This document shows, piece after piece, positions 1 to 8,332 of a DNA stretch of 64,000 nucleotides. Position 1 is the stretch's first letter, and each line of letters begins with the position of its first letter. Origin of the DNA: Peribacillus sp044761985 (GTDB lineage Bacteria > Bacillota > Bacilli > Bacillales > DSM-1321); NCBI RefSeq assembly GCF_044761985.1, contig NZ_JBIWDK010000003.1, positions 248,001 to 312,000 of the forward strand, given 5' to 3'. The notes below the pieces were generated by a model, which made no database searches, was not told the origin of the DNA, and was given only the letters and a program-made list of their open reading frames with translations. Both the position numbers and the translations under genes were made by a program.

Positions 1-1
1 C

Positions 2-868
2 TTCACACCGAAAATTTTGGCGGAGCTCATTGAAACCCAGAAGGTCACAATTGCGGCCGGCGTTCCGACAATCTGGCTTGGGCTGTTGAAGGAGCTTGAG
101 ACGGGAAATCATGACACAAGTAGTATGCGCACCATTTTATGCGGTGGGTCGGCTGCCCCGAAAAGCATGATCAGGACATTCGAGCAAAAATACAATATCC
201 CATTCCTTCATGCCTATGGAATGACTGAAACAAGCCCGCTTGTATTCGTTGCGAAACCGAAGAGCTACCAGGATGACCTGCCTGAGGAAGAACTTTATGA
301 CCTGAAGGCCAAACAGGGACTTGTCGCGCCCATGATTGAAATTAAAGTCGTAGGCCAAGATGGTGAAGTGAAGCCCGATGGAAAAGAGATGGGTGAGTTA
401 CTTATAAGAGGACCTTGGATTGCCGATGAGTATTTTAAGGATGAACGATCAGAGGAAACCTTTAAAGATGGCTGGCTCTATACCGGTGATGTCGTCACAA
501 TCGATGACGAAGGGTTTGTCAAAATTGTCGATCGGACGAAGGACTTAATCAAAAGTGGAGGCGAATGGATTTCCTCGGTTGATATAGAAAACACCTTAAT
601 GGCCCATGAAGGGGTTTTCGAAGCAGCTGTCGTTGCCATGCCGCACGAAAAATGGCAGGAACGGCCAGTCGCCTGTGTCGTTTTAAAAGACGGGTACAAA
701 GACCAAGTGACGCAGGAAGACATCCTTGAATTTTTAAAACCACAGTTTGCGAAATGGTGGCTACCGGATGAAATCATTTTTATGGATGAAATCCCAAAAA
801 CGGGTGTAGGAAAGTTCTTGAAAAGGGCGCTTCGTGAACAGCTTAAGGATACATACCTGCAAAGTTGA
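2..868 (+). CDS. AMP-dependent acyl-CoA ligase, C-terminal part (5' truncated by window)
   Basis: This reading frame is open from base 2, so the true start lies upstream of the window; about 288 C-terminal residues are visible. The protein belongs to the acyl-adenylate-forming ligase family, which activates fatty acids with ATP and CoA. Visible motifs are the family signature YGMTETSPL, the GWLYTGD segment with the following Asp, the hinge region VDRTKDLIKSGGEW, and the C-terminal catalytic Lys motif KTGVGKFLKR. The pattern resembles medium-chain ligases of the AlkK type, but chain length cannot be read from the sequence. The enoyl-CoA hydratase-like gene follows after 59 bases on the same strand, suggesting a fatty-acid or related acid degradation operon. 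Confidence 0.9.
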   Translation, partial: FTPKILAELIETQKVTIAAGVPTIWLGLLKELETGNHDTSSMRTILCGGSAAPKSMIRTFEQKYNIPFLHAYGMTETSPLVFVAKPKSYQDDLPEEELYDLKAKQGLVAPMIEIKVVGQDGEVKPDGKEMGELLIRGPWIADEYFKDERSEETFKDGWLYTGDVVTIDDEGFVKIVDRTKDLIKSGGEWISSVDIENTLMAHEGVFEAAVVAMPHEKWQERPVACVVLKDGYKDQVTQEDILEFLKPQFAKWWLPDEIIFMDEIPKTGVGKFLKRALREQLKDTYLQS

Positions 869-927
869 ACGCTAAGAGAACCATGGATAGGAAAAAAATG
901 AAGGAATGAAAAAGAGGAGGAAAATTA

Positions 928-1725
928 GTGAATATTGAATCGACTTCATCTACAGGTACTGTTTTAGTTACATGCACGGAGAGAACGGCGACGGTCACTT
1001 TGAATCGCCCGGAGTCCATGAATGCAATAAATCCAGCCATGCTAAACGACTTTATTTATGCCCTTAAGGAAGTGGGCGAGAATGAAGATATTGACGTCGT
1101 CATTTTAAAAGGGAATGGAAAGGCATTCTCTTCAGGTGGAGATATCAAGATGATGCTTGGATCCGATGAGGAAAATGGTTTTGATAGCCTCATGGATGGA
1201 ATAAGTGAATTGGTTACAACCTTATATTTCATGCCTAAATTGACTATCAGTGAGATCCACGGTGCAGTGGCAGGTCTTGGCTTAAGCATTGCCCTTGCAA
1301 CGGATTACCTCATTGCGGACTCACAAAGCAAGGTGGCCATGAACTTTATTGGTATCGGACTGATCCCAGATGGCGGAGGACACTTCTTCCTTGAACGCCG
1401 TCTTGGTGAAGTGGGGGCGAAGGAATTGATTTGGGAAGGAAAAGTCCTTACCGCCCATGAGGCAAAAGAAAAAGGCCTCATTCATGAAGTGGTGGAAGGG
1501 TCCTTGGAACAGGCGGTCGAGAAAAAAGTGCAGATCTGGCTGAAAAGTCCGGTACAGGCGATGATTAAAACGAAAAAGATCCTCAGTGAAAAAAATCGTC
1601 CCTTGTTAATAAAAATGCTTGAAATTGAAAAAGCGGCCCAAATGAAAATGCGTCAAACAGAAGATCATAAAGAGGGAATCCGTGCTTTTGTCGAGAAAAG
1701 GAAACCCGTTTTTATCGGGAAATGA
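928..1725 (+). CDS. yhaR: enoyl-CoA hydratase/isomerase family protein (YhaR-like)
   Basis: A 265-residue crotonase-fold protein. GTG start at 928 is chosen because a strong ribosome site (GAGGAGG, 914-920) lies 7 bases upstream. Oxyanion-hole segments are visible: SSGGDIKMM near residue 72 and GAVAGLGLS near residue 113. The second catalytic glutamate position (in KELIWEG) is kept, but the first, expected about seven residues before the Pro of IPDGGG, seems to be Phe, so the reaction may be an isomerisation or something else rather than hydration. Position beside the acyl-CoA ligase supports a beta-oxidation role. Location near yhaO-yhaN matches B. subtilis yhaR. Confidence 0.85.
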   Translation: MNIESTSSTGTVLVTCTERTATVTLNRPESMNAINPAMLNDFIYALKEVGENEDIDVVILKGNGKAFSSGGDIKMMLGSDEENGFDSLMDGISELVTTLYFMPKLTISEIHGAVAGLGLSIALATDYLIADSQSKVAMNFIGIGLIPDGGGHFFLERRLGEVGAKELIWEGKVLTAHEAKEKGLIHEVVEGSLEQAVEKKVQIWLKSPVQAMIKTKKILSEKNRPLLIKMLEIEKAAQMKMRQTEDHKEGIRAFVEKRKPVFIGK

Positions 1726-1730
1726 AATCA

Positions 1731-1765
1731 GAGAGACCGTCAGGATGACGGTCTCTCTATTTTTA
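1731..1765 (+). terminator. intrinsic terminator of the acyl-CoA ligase-yhaR unit
   Basis: Stem GAGAGACCGTC / GACGGTCTCTC followed by a run of T, starting six bases after the yhaR stop codon. Confidence 0.85.
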
Positions 1766-1818
1766 TCCCATTCTTAGATTATCCAAAATATAAAAAAGCG
1801 CTTCCATTCTTCAACCGT

Positions 1819-2007
1819 TTAACGATGAAAGAGTAATAGTGCCCCTGCAGGTGATGTGCAGCGGTGCGTTTGATCTTGATAATTTTTTTCATTTAGAATT
1901 TTTTGACCGATTTCTTTTGCCTGTTGATCAGTTTCAGCGGTGAATGCTTCGTCTAAAAGCTTTTCCCCTGTCGGTTCAAAAACGGTTAATTTATATACTT
2001 TACTCAT
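1819..2007 (-). CDS. yhzD: YhzD-like small protein
   Basis: A 62-residue protein beginning MSKVYKLTVFEPTGEKLL, resembling the Bacillus YhzD family, whose function is unknown. It is mostly polar, without membrane segment or signal peptide. A ribosome site (AGGGGAG on the minus strand) precedes the ATG. It is transcribed convergently with yhaR and divergently from the cysteine synthase gene. The 296 bases between it and the next gene hold only promoters as far as can be seen. Confidence 0.75.
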   Translation of the reverse strand: MSKVYKLTVFEPTGEKLLDEAFTAETDQQAKEIGQKILNEKNYQDQTHRCTSPAGALLLFHR

Positions 2008-2303
2008 GTTAAAACTCCCCTTTTCTCATCAATGACCGTTCAATCATTTTTCTGTATAGCATATAACCTGTTAATGAAAATTTTATCATTTTATGTCATT
2101 TTTGACTATTATTATATAAGGACGTGGAATCTTTCCCGAGAAGGCAAGTAAATGTACCAATTTATGTGAATATCTTGGGTAACTAAATTAATCCTATAGA
2201 ATATGAAGTATTTCCTTTACTAAACAAAAATTTATAAATGATATAATAATGAAGAAGTAAGTAAATGATGAATGTGAATGAGTTGAAAGGGGATTTTTAA
2301 GAA

Positions 2304-3227
2304 ATGACTGTAAGAATCGTAAATAATGTTACTGAATTGATTGGGGATACACCAGTCGTAAAACTTAATCGTTTAACCGCGGAAGGCGATGCGGATGTAT
2401 ATGTCAAACTGGAATATTTCAATCCAAGCCGAAGTGTAAAAGACCGGGCAGCCTTTAATTTGATCCGTCAGGCTGAGCTGGACGGGCTAATCCAACCTGG
2501 GGCAACGATCATCGAGCCGACTTCAGGGAATACGGGGATTGGTCTTGCCATGAATGCTGCTGCCAAAGGCTACCGCGCGATCATGGTCATGCCGGATAAT
2601 ATGTCAAAAGAGAGAATCAATATACTGAAAGCCTATGGAGCGGAAGTGGTCCTTACTCCAGCGGCAGACCGGATGCCAGGTGCGATTCGAAAAGCGGAGG
2701 AGCTAGCCGCAGAGATTCCTAATAGCTTTATCCCACAGCAATTTGAAAACAAGGCTAATCCAGATATTCACCGGGTTACGACTGCAGTCGAGATATTGGG
2801 CCAAATGGATCGGAATCTCGATGTGTTTATCGCAACTGCTGGTACAGGTGGAACAATTACAGGAACAGGTGAAGCTTTGAAAGAAGCGCTGCCTGAGCTA
2901 AAGGTTGTTGTCGTCGAGCCTCAAGGCTCACCTGTTCTTTCAGGAGGGAAGCCAGGTCCTCATAAGCTTGTCGGAACAAGCCCAGGTTTTGTTCCAAGCA
3001 TTTTAAATACGGATGTCTTCGATGAAATCCTTCAAGCAACGGATGAAAATGCCATATCGACAATGAAGGACATGGCTGCGAAGGAAGGTATTTTAATTGG
3101 GCCTTCAGGTGGGGCCGCTGTCTGGGGTGCCCTTCAGGAAGCACGCCGCCTTGGAAAAGGAAAACGCGTACTGTGTATTGCACCGGATAATGGCGAGCGA
3201 TATTTAAGCATGGATATCTTCAAATAA
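2304..3227 (+). CDS. cysK: cysteine synthase (O-acetylserine sulfhydrylase), PLP-dependent
   Basis: A 307-residue fold-type II PLP enzyme, full length for CysK. The PLP lysine is in SVKDR near residue 44, the substrate loop is TSGNTG near residue 73, and the phosphate-binding loop is GTGGTITGTG near residue 178. It makes cysteine from O-acetylserine and sulfide in the cytoplasm. The C-terminal PLP-ring serine region reads GPSGGAAV rather than the usual G-x-SSGAA of CysK, so this may be a paralogue like B. subtilis YtkP rather than the main CysK. It is monocistronic, with its own terminator. A possible -10 (TATAAT, 2242-2247) lies upstream, with no clear -35. Confidence 0.88.
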   Translation: MTVRIVNNVTELIGDTPVVKLNRLTAEGDADVYVKLEYFNPSRSVKDRAAFNLIRQAELDGLIQPGATIIEPTSGNTGIGLAMNAAAKGYRAIMVMPDNMSKERINILKAYGAEVVLTPAADRMPGAIRKAEELAAEIPNSFIPQQFENKANPDIHRVTTAVEILGQMDRNLDVFIATAGTGGTITGTGEALKEALPELKVVVVEPQGSPVLSGGKPGPHKLVGTSPGFVPSILNTDVFDEILQATDENAISTMKDMAAKEGILIGPSGGAAVWGALQEARRLGKGKRVLCIAPDNGERYLSMDIFK

Positions 3228-3231
3228 AAAC

Positions 3232-3280
3232 AAAGACCGAATGCAGTGCATCTAAAAAGTGCCTGCGATTCGGTCTTTTT
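3232..3280 (+). terminator. intrinsic terminator of cysK
   Basis: Long-stem hairpin AAAGACCGAAT / ATTCGGTCTTT with T tail just after the cysK stop. Confidence 0.85.
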
Positions 3281-3405
3281 ATTTATAAAATGGTCTATAC
3301 TGTTTTCACCTAAACTAACTGGAATCATTCCTGTTATTAATATGGGAAAGTATGTTCTGGATATGATAAAATAAAAGTAAATAAATGTTAGGGGACGAGG
3401 TGGTT

Positions 3406-4614
3406 ATGGTGAGTGCCGTTACGTTCATTCATGCGGCAGATCTTCATTTGGACAGCCCTTTTTCAGGATTGAGGGATTTGCCGGCATCCATATTAAAAGA
3501 CATCAGGGAAAGTCCATTTAAGTCTTTTCAAAGAATTGTGAAGAATGCGATCTGTCGTCATGTCGACTTCATGGTGATATCAGGTGATTTGTTTGATGGG
3601 GAAAATCGGAATCTTCGGACACAGGTCCGTTTTCGGAGTGAAATGGAAAGACTTCAGCAACATGGGATTCCGGTTTTCATCGTTCATGGGAACCATGATC
3701 ACCTTAGTGGCTCTTGGATTAAAGTGGACTTTCCTGAAAATGTGCATATTTTTTCAGACGAAATGGAAGTCAAGCGGTTTGAAAAGATGGACGGAACAAC
3801 AGTCCATTTATATGGCTTCAGTTATCCACGGCGGCATGTAACGGAACGAATGATAGAATCGTATGTAAAATCAGAAGCTGCCGATTATCATATCGGCCTT
3901 CTTCACGGGAATTTAGAAGGAAATTCGGATCATGGAAACTATGCTCCCTTTTCATTGAATGAGCTTACTGAAAAGGACTTTGATTATTGGGCATTAGGTC
4001 ATATACATAAGCGCCAGGTCGTTTCAGAATATCCACTTGTCATCTATCCGGGAAATATACAAGGGAGGAATCGGAAGGAGTTGGGTGTAAAGGGCTGTGT
4101 GTTGGTCGAAATGGACGGAGAAGAAAAAAGGCACTCCTTTATCGAAACATCCGAACTGATATGGGAAAGTGTACTCTTTAAAGTCCCGGCAACCGCTGGC
4201 TTTGATGATCTTTATAAGCAGTGCAAGGAGATGATCGGGCAAATACGTTCGGATGATAAGGGTTATCTCATAGACATCCAGCTGGATGTCGAGGATCCTT
4301 TTGTCTTCTCACGTGAATTACTAGAAGATTTAACCCGGCTTTTACAGGAAGAGGAAGAGCAGGAGCAATCATTCGTGTGGGTACATAAGATCACCCTTCA
4401 GCCATCTTCCTTACGTAAAGCGGGAAAAAGGCTGACACCTTTTACAAATGAAATAGCCAAATTGACTGCTGATTTTGCCGATATAGAAAAGGTCCTAGCG
4501 CCACTTTACAAACAGGCTGCATCAAGGAGATTTCTCGATGCCTTGAGTCAGGAAGAGGAGCAAGAGCTCATGAATGAGGCTGAAAGATGGCTGTTGCAGG
4601 TATTTGAATCATAA
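3406..4614 (+). CDS. yhaO: YhaO, Mre11/SbcD-like metallophosphoesterase
   Basis: About 402 residues from the ATG at 3406, which is preceded by GGGGACGAGG; an in-frame ATG at 3385 lies upstream of that site and is unlikely. Calcineurin-like phosphoesterase motifs run in order: HAADLHLDS near residue 9, SGDLFD near 60, VHGNHD near 95, LLHGN near 155 and GHIH near 185, giving the two-metal site of Mre11/SbcD nucleases. The next gene encodes the Rad50/SbcC-like ATPase, so the two probably form a nuclease-ATPase complex acting on DNA ends or structures. The B. subtilis homologue has the same neighbour. Confidence 0.9.
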   Translation: MVSAVTFIHAADLHLDSPFSGLRDLPASILKDIRESPFKSFQRIVKNAICRHVDFMVISGDLFDGENRNLRTQVRFRSEMERLQQHGIPVFIVHGNHDHLSGSWIKVDFPENVHIFSDEMEVKRFEKMDGTTVHLYGFSYPRRHVTERMIESYVKSEAADYHIGLLHGNLEGNSDHGNYAPFSLNELTEKDFDYWALGHIHKRQVVSEYPLVIYPGNIQGRNRKELGVKGCVLVEMDGEEKRHSFIETSELIWESVLFKVPATAGFDDLYKQCKEMIGQIRSDDKGYLIDIQLDVEDPFVFSRELLEDLTRLLQEEEEQEQSFVWVHKITLQPSSLRKAGKRLTPFTNEIAKLTADFADIEKVLAPLYKQAASRRFLDALSQEEEQELMNEAERWLLQVFES

Positions 4615-4639
4615 TGGTCAATTGAAGGAGGAAACCGAT

Positions 4640-7636
4640 TTGAAAATTAAAGACCTCCATGTTTATGGCTATGGGAAACTGGAAAACCAGAGGTTCTTAG
4701 AAATGGGGCAGCTGCAGGTCTTCTTTGGGGAGAATGAGTCAGGTAAATCCACAATCATGTCATTCATACACAGTCTTTTATTTGGTTTTCCGACAAAGGT
4801 TCAAAATGTTCGGCGATATGAGCCTAAACTTCATGCCAAGTATGGCGGGAGACTCACGCTTATTACAAAAAAAGATGGTGAAGTCATCATTGAACGGGTG
4901 AAGGGGAAGGCAACGGGAGATGTGAAAATCACATTCCAGGATGGGAGAACCGGAGGAGAAGAAGAGCTCAATGAAATTCTTCATGGCATGGATAAAAACT
5001 ATTATCAGTCCATCTTTTCTTTTGACCTTCAGGGGTTACAAGGCTTGTCAGCCCTTAGTGAAGGGGACATGAGTAAATATTTACTTTCGGCAGGCCTGAT
5101 AGGGAATGATCGGTTGCTGGAGGCGGAAACGAAGCTACAGAAGGAGATGGATCTCCGGTTCAAACCTTCCGGGCAGAAACCACTATTAAACGTGAAAATA
5201 AAAGAGCTTAAGGAATTGGAGAAACAAGTCAAAGCTGCCGAAGTGGAACAACAGTCTTATACTGTTTTGTGCCAAGATGAAATCGAGCTGAAAAGCCAAC
5301 TGGCCAGCTGTCTGGAACAAATCCAAGAGATGGAGAGAAAACTTGTTGAATCGAGTTCTTTTTTACGAATTAAGCCATTATTCGAGGAACGCCGGGAAAT
5401 TGAAGCAAGATTGAATGACATCGGGGACATGAATTTTCCTTCGGATGGTTTGAGGCGGTTAGAGCAGCTACAAGCCGTTGAAGTTCCATTAAATGCTCAA
5501 CTGGCGGCCTTGAATGAGAAGGTGCTTAAAATCGAAAGGGACCTTATGCAAAATGAAAGTGGTTCGTTCCTTAGAAAGCATAAAGAAAAGGTCGAATTTG
5601 CCATCGAACAAGGGGCGATGCTGGATAAGCTAGAGCTGGAAATAAGGAAAGTAGAACATGAAATTCAAGCTGAAGTAAAAAAAATCGAAAGGATTAAGCA
5701 GGATTTATTTTGGGATGCTGCTGATCAACATATCAGTAAGCTTGATACCAGTACGTTCATGAAAGAAAAAATAAAGAGAGCGGAAAGGGAAAAGCATCAT
5801 TTGCACCAAAGTGAAAATCTGCTTGATGAAAAATATAGTCGGCAAAAAGTGGGTCTGGACACGACGGAAGCACGGATGAAGGAGTTAAAGTCAAAGCTTA
5901 TGCCTTCGGAAAAAAGAAACGAGTTGGAAGCCATCGTCAACGAACGACAGGATTCCAACTTTGACGAAGTGAAAAGGCAATTTCTTGATGAGCAAATTTC
6001 AGAGCTGGAGGGCCAACTAGACTCCCGGAAGAAGCGACAGGATCATCATAAGCGCTTCCACTTACTAACTGGCGGATTGATTGTCCTCATATGTGTGATT
6101 GCGATAGGAAGCTTCGTCAAAGGCCAGAGCCTAGGCGGATTTATTTTACTGAGTGCAGCCATTGTATTGGCTGTTTCTCGGTTCCTTTCCAAAGGTGACG
6201 ATAGTTTGGTTGGACAGTCTGCGCAACTTGAGCAAGCGAAAAGGAAACGAGCAGCGTTGGATCGGGTCGATAAATCTCAAAGGGACATGAGTTCAGGGGC
6301 TATGAAGCAGCTCATCAACCAAGATGATGACTTTCAAAAACAGCTGGACCATGAAATGTTTAAATATAAAGAACGGGAGGATGCCTTCGAATCCACCATC
6401 CAGGAATATGCCGCATGGGAGGAGAGAAAGGTACAGCTACTAGAAACCGTGAATGCCATCATGACTTCTTGGGGCTTCCCGCATCCAGGTTCGGACGTCA
6501 ATCTAGAGTCTACCTTTGACGAGTTGGTGAAGTGGAAGGCAGCAGTTGAAAGAAAGAATGAATATATCGAGACCCATCGCTTATTAAAAGCCGATTTCCA
6601 TAGTATATCGGATGCGTTATTTGATTATGCCTTACAGATTGGCAAAGAGCCATCCACATGGAAGGATGCCATCCTAACGTTGAAAAAGGAAGTTCACCTC
6701 ATGGCGGATCAAACAGCCAAGTTGGTGCAATGTCAGCAGGTACTCAGAGATTTAATGAGTGAAAAAGAAAGCCTGATGCTGGAAAAAGACTATCTTGAAA
6801 AGGAGAAGGCTAAGCTATTTACGAAAGCTAAGGTGGATAGTGAAGAAACATATCGTGAAAAAGCCATTTTGGCCGATGAAAGAATCATGCTGCAAAAGCA
6901 ATGGGAGTTACTCAACATTCAATTGGAGCAAGCGGATATGCAACCGGAGCGAATCCAAAGATTTTCCGAACAAGGAATCAACGTGTATTCGGTTGAAAAC
7001 TTGGAACAAAGATGGAAGGATCTAGTAAAGGAAAAAACAGTTTTACTGGAGAACCAAGCTGATACTCGATATAAGATCAAACAGTTGGAGGCAAATGGCG
7101 TTTATGAGGAGTTGCTGCATCGTTTCCATGAAGCAAAAGCCGCTTTTAACGAGGAAGCAAAGGAATGGGCAAAATTGGCATTGGCTAAAGGCTTATTAAA
7201 TAAAACCCTGGACCGATATAAAAGGGAACGGCTTCCAAAGGTAATCGCGGAAGCGGAGCGACATTTAGTTTTTCTAACGAATGGTCGCTACCAAAGAATC
7301 ATCCTGGAGCCAAAAGGTGAAGGGTTACGTGTAGAGCGGAGCGATGGGTTGAATTTCGAGGCCGAGGAAGTCAGCCGGGGAACGGCTGAGCAGATTTATG
7401 TATCCTTAAGGCTAGCACTTGCCGATCATACTTTTGCGGAAGATCCTTTTCCCCTTATCATCGATGACAGTTTTGTTAATTTTGATGGGAAGAGGACAAA
7501 ACGGATGCTTGAGCTGTTGAATAAGGTATCCCAAAGGCGTCAAGTTTTATTTTTTACGTGTCATGATCATAATTTGCACCATTTCGAGGGAACTGACGTG
7601 ATTCATCTGTCCAAGCAAGTTTTGACTCCAAAATGA
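4640..7636 (+). CDS. yhaN: YhaN, Rad50/SbcC-like AAA ATPase with long coiled coils
   Basis: About 998 residues from the TTG at 4640, chosen because GAAGGAGG lies just upstream and an earlier in-frame ATG (4574) is inside yhaO. The N-terminal Walker A is GENESGKST (about residue 30). The C-terminal lobe has SRGTAEQIYVSLRLAL and the Walker B region PLIIDDSFVNFD. Between the lobes are several hundred residues of charged coiled coil. At about residues 473-520, near the middle, is a hydrophobic segment able to form two membrane helices, where Rad50 would carry its zinc hook; no CxxC hook is seen there. It likely partners YhaO in DNA end processing, possibly at the membrane. Confidence 0.9.
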   Translation: MKIKDLHVYGYGKLENQRFLEMGQLQVFFGENESGKSTIMSFIHSLLFGFPTKVQNVRRYEPKLHAKYGGRLTLITKKDGEVIIERVKGKATGDVKITFQDGRTGGEEELNEILHGMDKNYYQSIFSFDLQGLQGLSALSEGDMSKYLLSAGLIGNDRLLEAETKLQKEMDLRFKPSGQKPLLNVKIKELKELEKQVKAAEVEQQSYTVLCQDEIELKSQLASCLEQIQEMERKLVESSSFLRIKPLFEERREIEARLNDIGDMNFPSDGLRRLEQLQAVEVPLNAQLAALNEKVLKIERDLMQNESGSFLRKHKEKVEFAIEQGAMLDKLELEIRKVEHEIQAEVKKIERIKQDLFWDAADQHISKLDTSTFMKEKIKRAEREKHHLHQSENLLDEKYSRQKVGLDTTEARMKELKSKLMPSEKRNELEAIVNERQDSNFDEVKRQFLDEQISELEGQLDSRKKRQDHHKRFHLLTGGLIVLICVIAIGSFVKGQSLGGFILLSAAIVLAVSRFLSKGDDSLVGQSAQLEQAKRKRAALDRVDKSQRDMSSGAMKQLINQDDDFQKQLDHEMFKYKEREDAFESTIQEYAAWEERKVQLLETVNAIMTSWGFPHPGSDVNLESTFDELVKWKAAVERKNEYIETHRLLKADFHSISDALFDYALQIGKEPSTWKDAILTLKKEVHLMADQTAKLVQCQQVLRDLMSEKESLMLEKDYLEKEKAKLFTKAKVDSEETYREKAILADERIMLQKQWELLNIQLEQADMQPERIQRFSEQGINVYSVENLEQRWKDLVKEKTVLLENQADTRYKIKQLEANGVYEELLHRFHEAKAAFNEEAKEWAKLALAKGLLNKTLDRYKRERLPKVIAEAERHLVFLTNGRYQRIILEPKGEGLRVERSDGLNFEAEEVSRGTAEQIYVSLRLALADHTFAEDPFPLIIDDSFVNFDGKRTKRMLELLNKVSQRRQVLFFTCHDHNLHHFEGTDVIHLSKQVLTPK

Positions 7637-7697
7637 TCATATTTTATCCTCCCCGACATAAAATGAAAAAAACCTATAATAAAGAGAGTGAACGAAT

Positions 7698-8111
7698 TTG
7701 GACATGCATGATTTTTTGAATCGATATGATGCTTCGCTACAGTTACTCATCGAGGATGAATTTCCTGACAGACGGTGTGTTGGCGGGAAGTATTCGGTTT
7801 CGAAACATACCATCACGTTATATAAAAAAGATATCGAAATCCAATTGCAACGTTTACTTGGTTCCCTCGAAAGGCTTGAGGAATATGTATGGATCATCTT
7901 TGCCCATGAGATGGGCCATGCATTGGACCCGGACCTTTCCATGTTGAGCATGGAATTGGTTGGTCCGAGTAAACGGGAAACGCTCTATCAAATAGAACTC
8001 AATGCATGGAACATTGCAGGTGAATTGATTCCATTCATCGATCAAGGCTTATTTAGTAGAGTTAGGGATGAGTCGCTGAGCTATTGTACAAAAGACGTAC
8101 TTGTTGGTTGA
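7698..8111 (+). CDS. small HExxH metalloprotease-like protein
   Basis: 137 residues from the TTG at 7698 (RBS-like AGAGAGTG upstream); an ATG at 7704 is also possible. It carries a zinc-protease motif, WIIFAHEMGHALDP near residue 66, followed about 35 residues later by ELNAWNIAGELIP, which resembles the third-ligand helix of ImmA/IrrE-type peptidases (E-x-N-x-F-A-x-x-L-x-x-P). No DNA-binding domain, signal peptide or membrane segment is visible. It starts 61 bases after yhaN on the same strand with no terminator between, though TATAAT at 7675-7680 could be part of its own promoter. I do not recognise a named homologue; the zincin assignment is from motif only. Confidence 0.7.
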   Translation: MDMHDFLNRYDASLQLLIEDEFPDRRCVGGKYSVSKHTITLYKKDIEIQLQRLLGSLERLEEYVWIIFAHEMGHALDPDLSMLSMELVGPSKRETLYQIELNAWNIAGELIPFIDQGLFSRVRDESLSYCTKDVLVG

Positions 8112-8139
8112 AAACCCTCCGGAATTGGAGGGTTTTTTG
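8111..8139 (+). terminator. intrinsic terminator after the HExxH gene
   Basis: AAAACCCTCC / GGAGGGTTTTTTG hairpin directly after the stop codon. Confidence 0.85.
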
Positions 8140-8272
8140 TTTTCACATCGACTCATGACTTCGAATGGAGATAGTTGAAGGGTCTTCGGGATTCCTATGG
8201 ACGCGTATGTCGGTTTCCAGTATATAAGCTGAAGGATCTGAGCGTAAATGAAGGCATCGTTCTTTTTTTAAA

Positions 8273-8301
8273 TTGACATTGAGAATCATTTTCATTAAAC
8301 T
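8273..8301 (+). promoter_or_regulatory. sigma-A promoter overlapped by a Fur-box-like operator
   Basis: TTGACA (8273-8278), 17 bases, then TAAACT (8296-8301). The spacer contains TGAGAATCATTTTCATT, close to the Fur consensus TGATAATNATTATCA and lying across the promoter, as expected for iron repression. It precedes the FhuF-type reductase gene by about 30 bases. Confidence 0.75.
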
Positions 8302-8332
8302 AGGATTAATAGACTAAAAGGGGAGTAGTATA

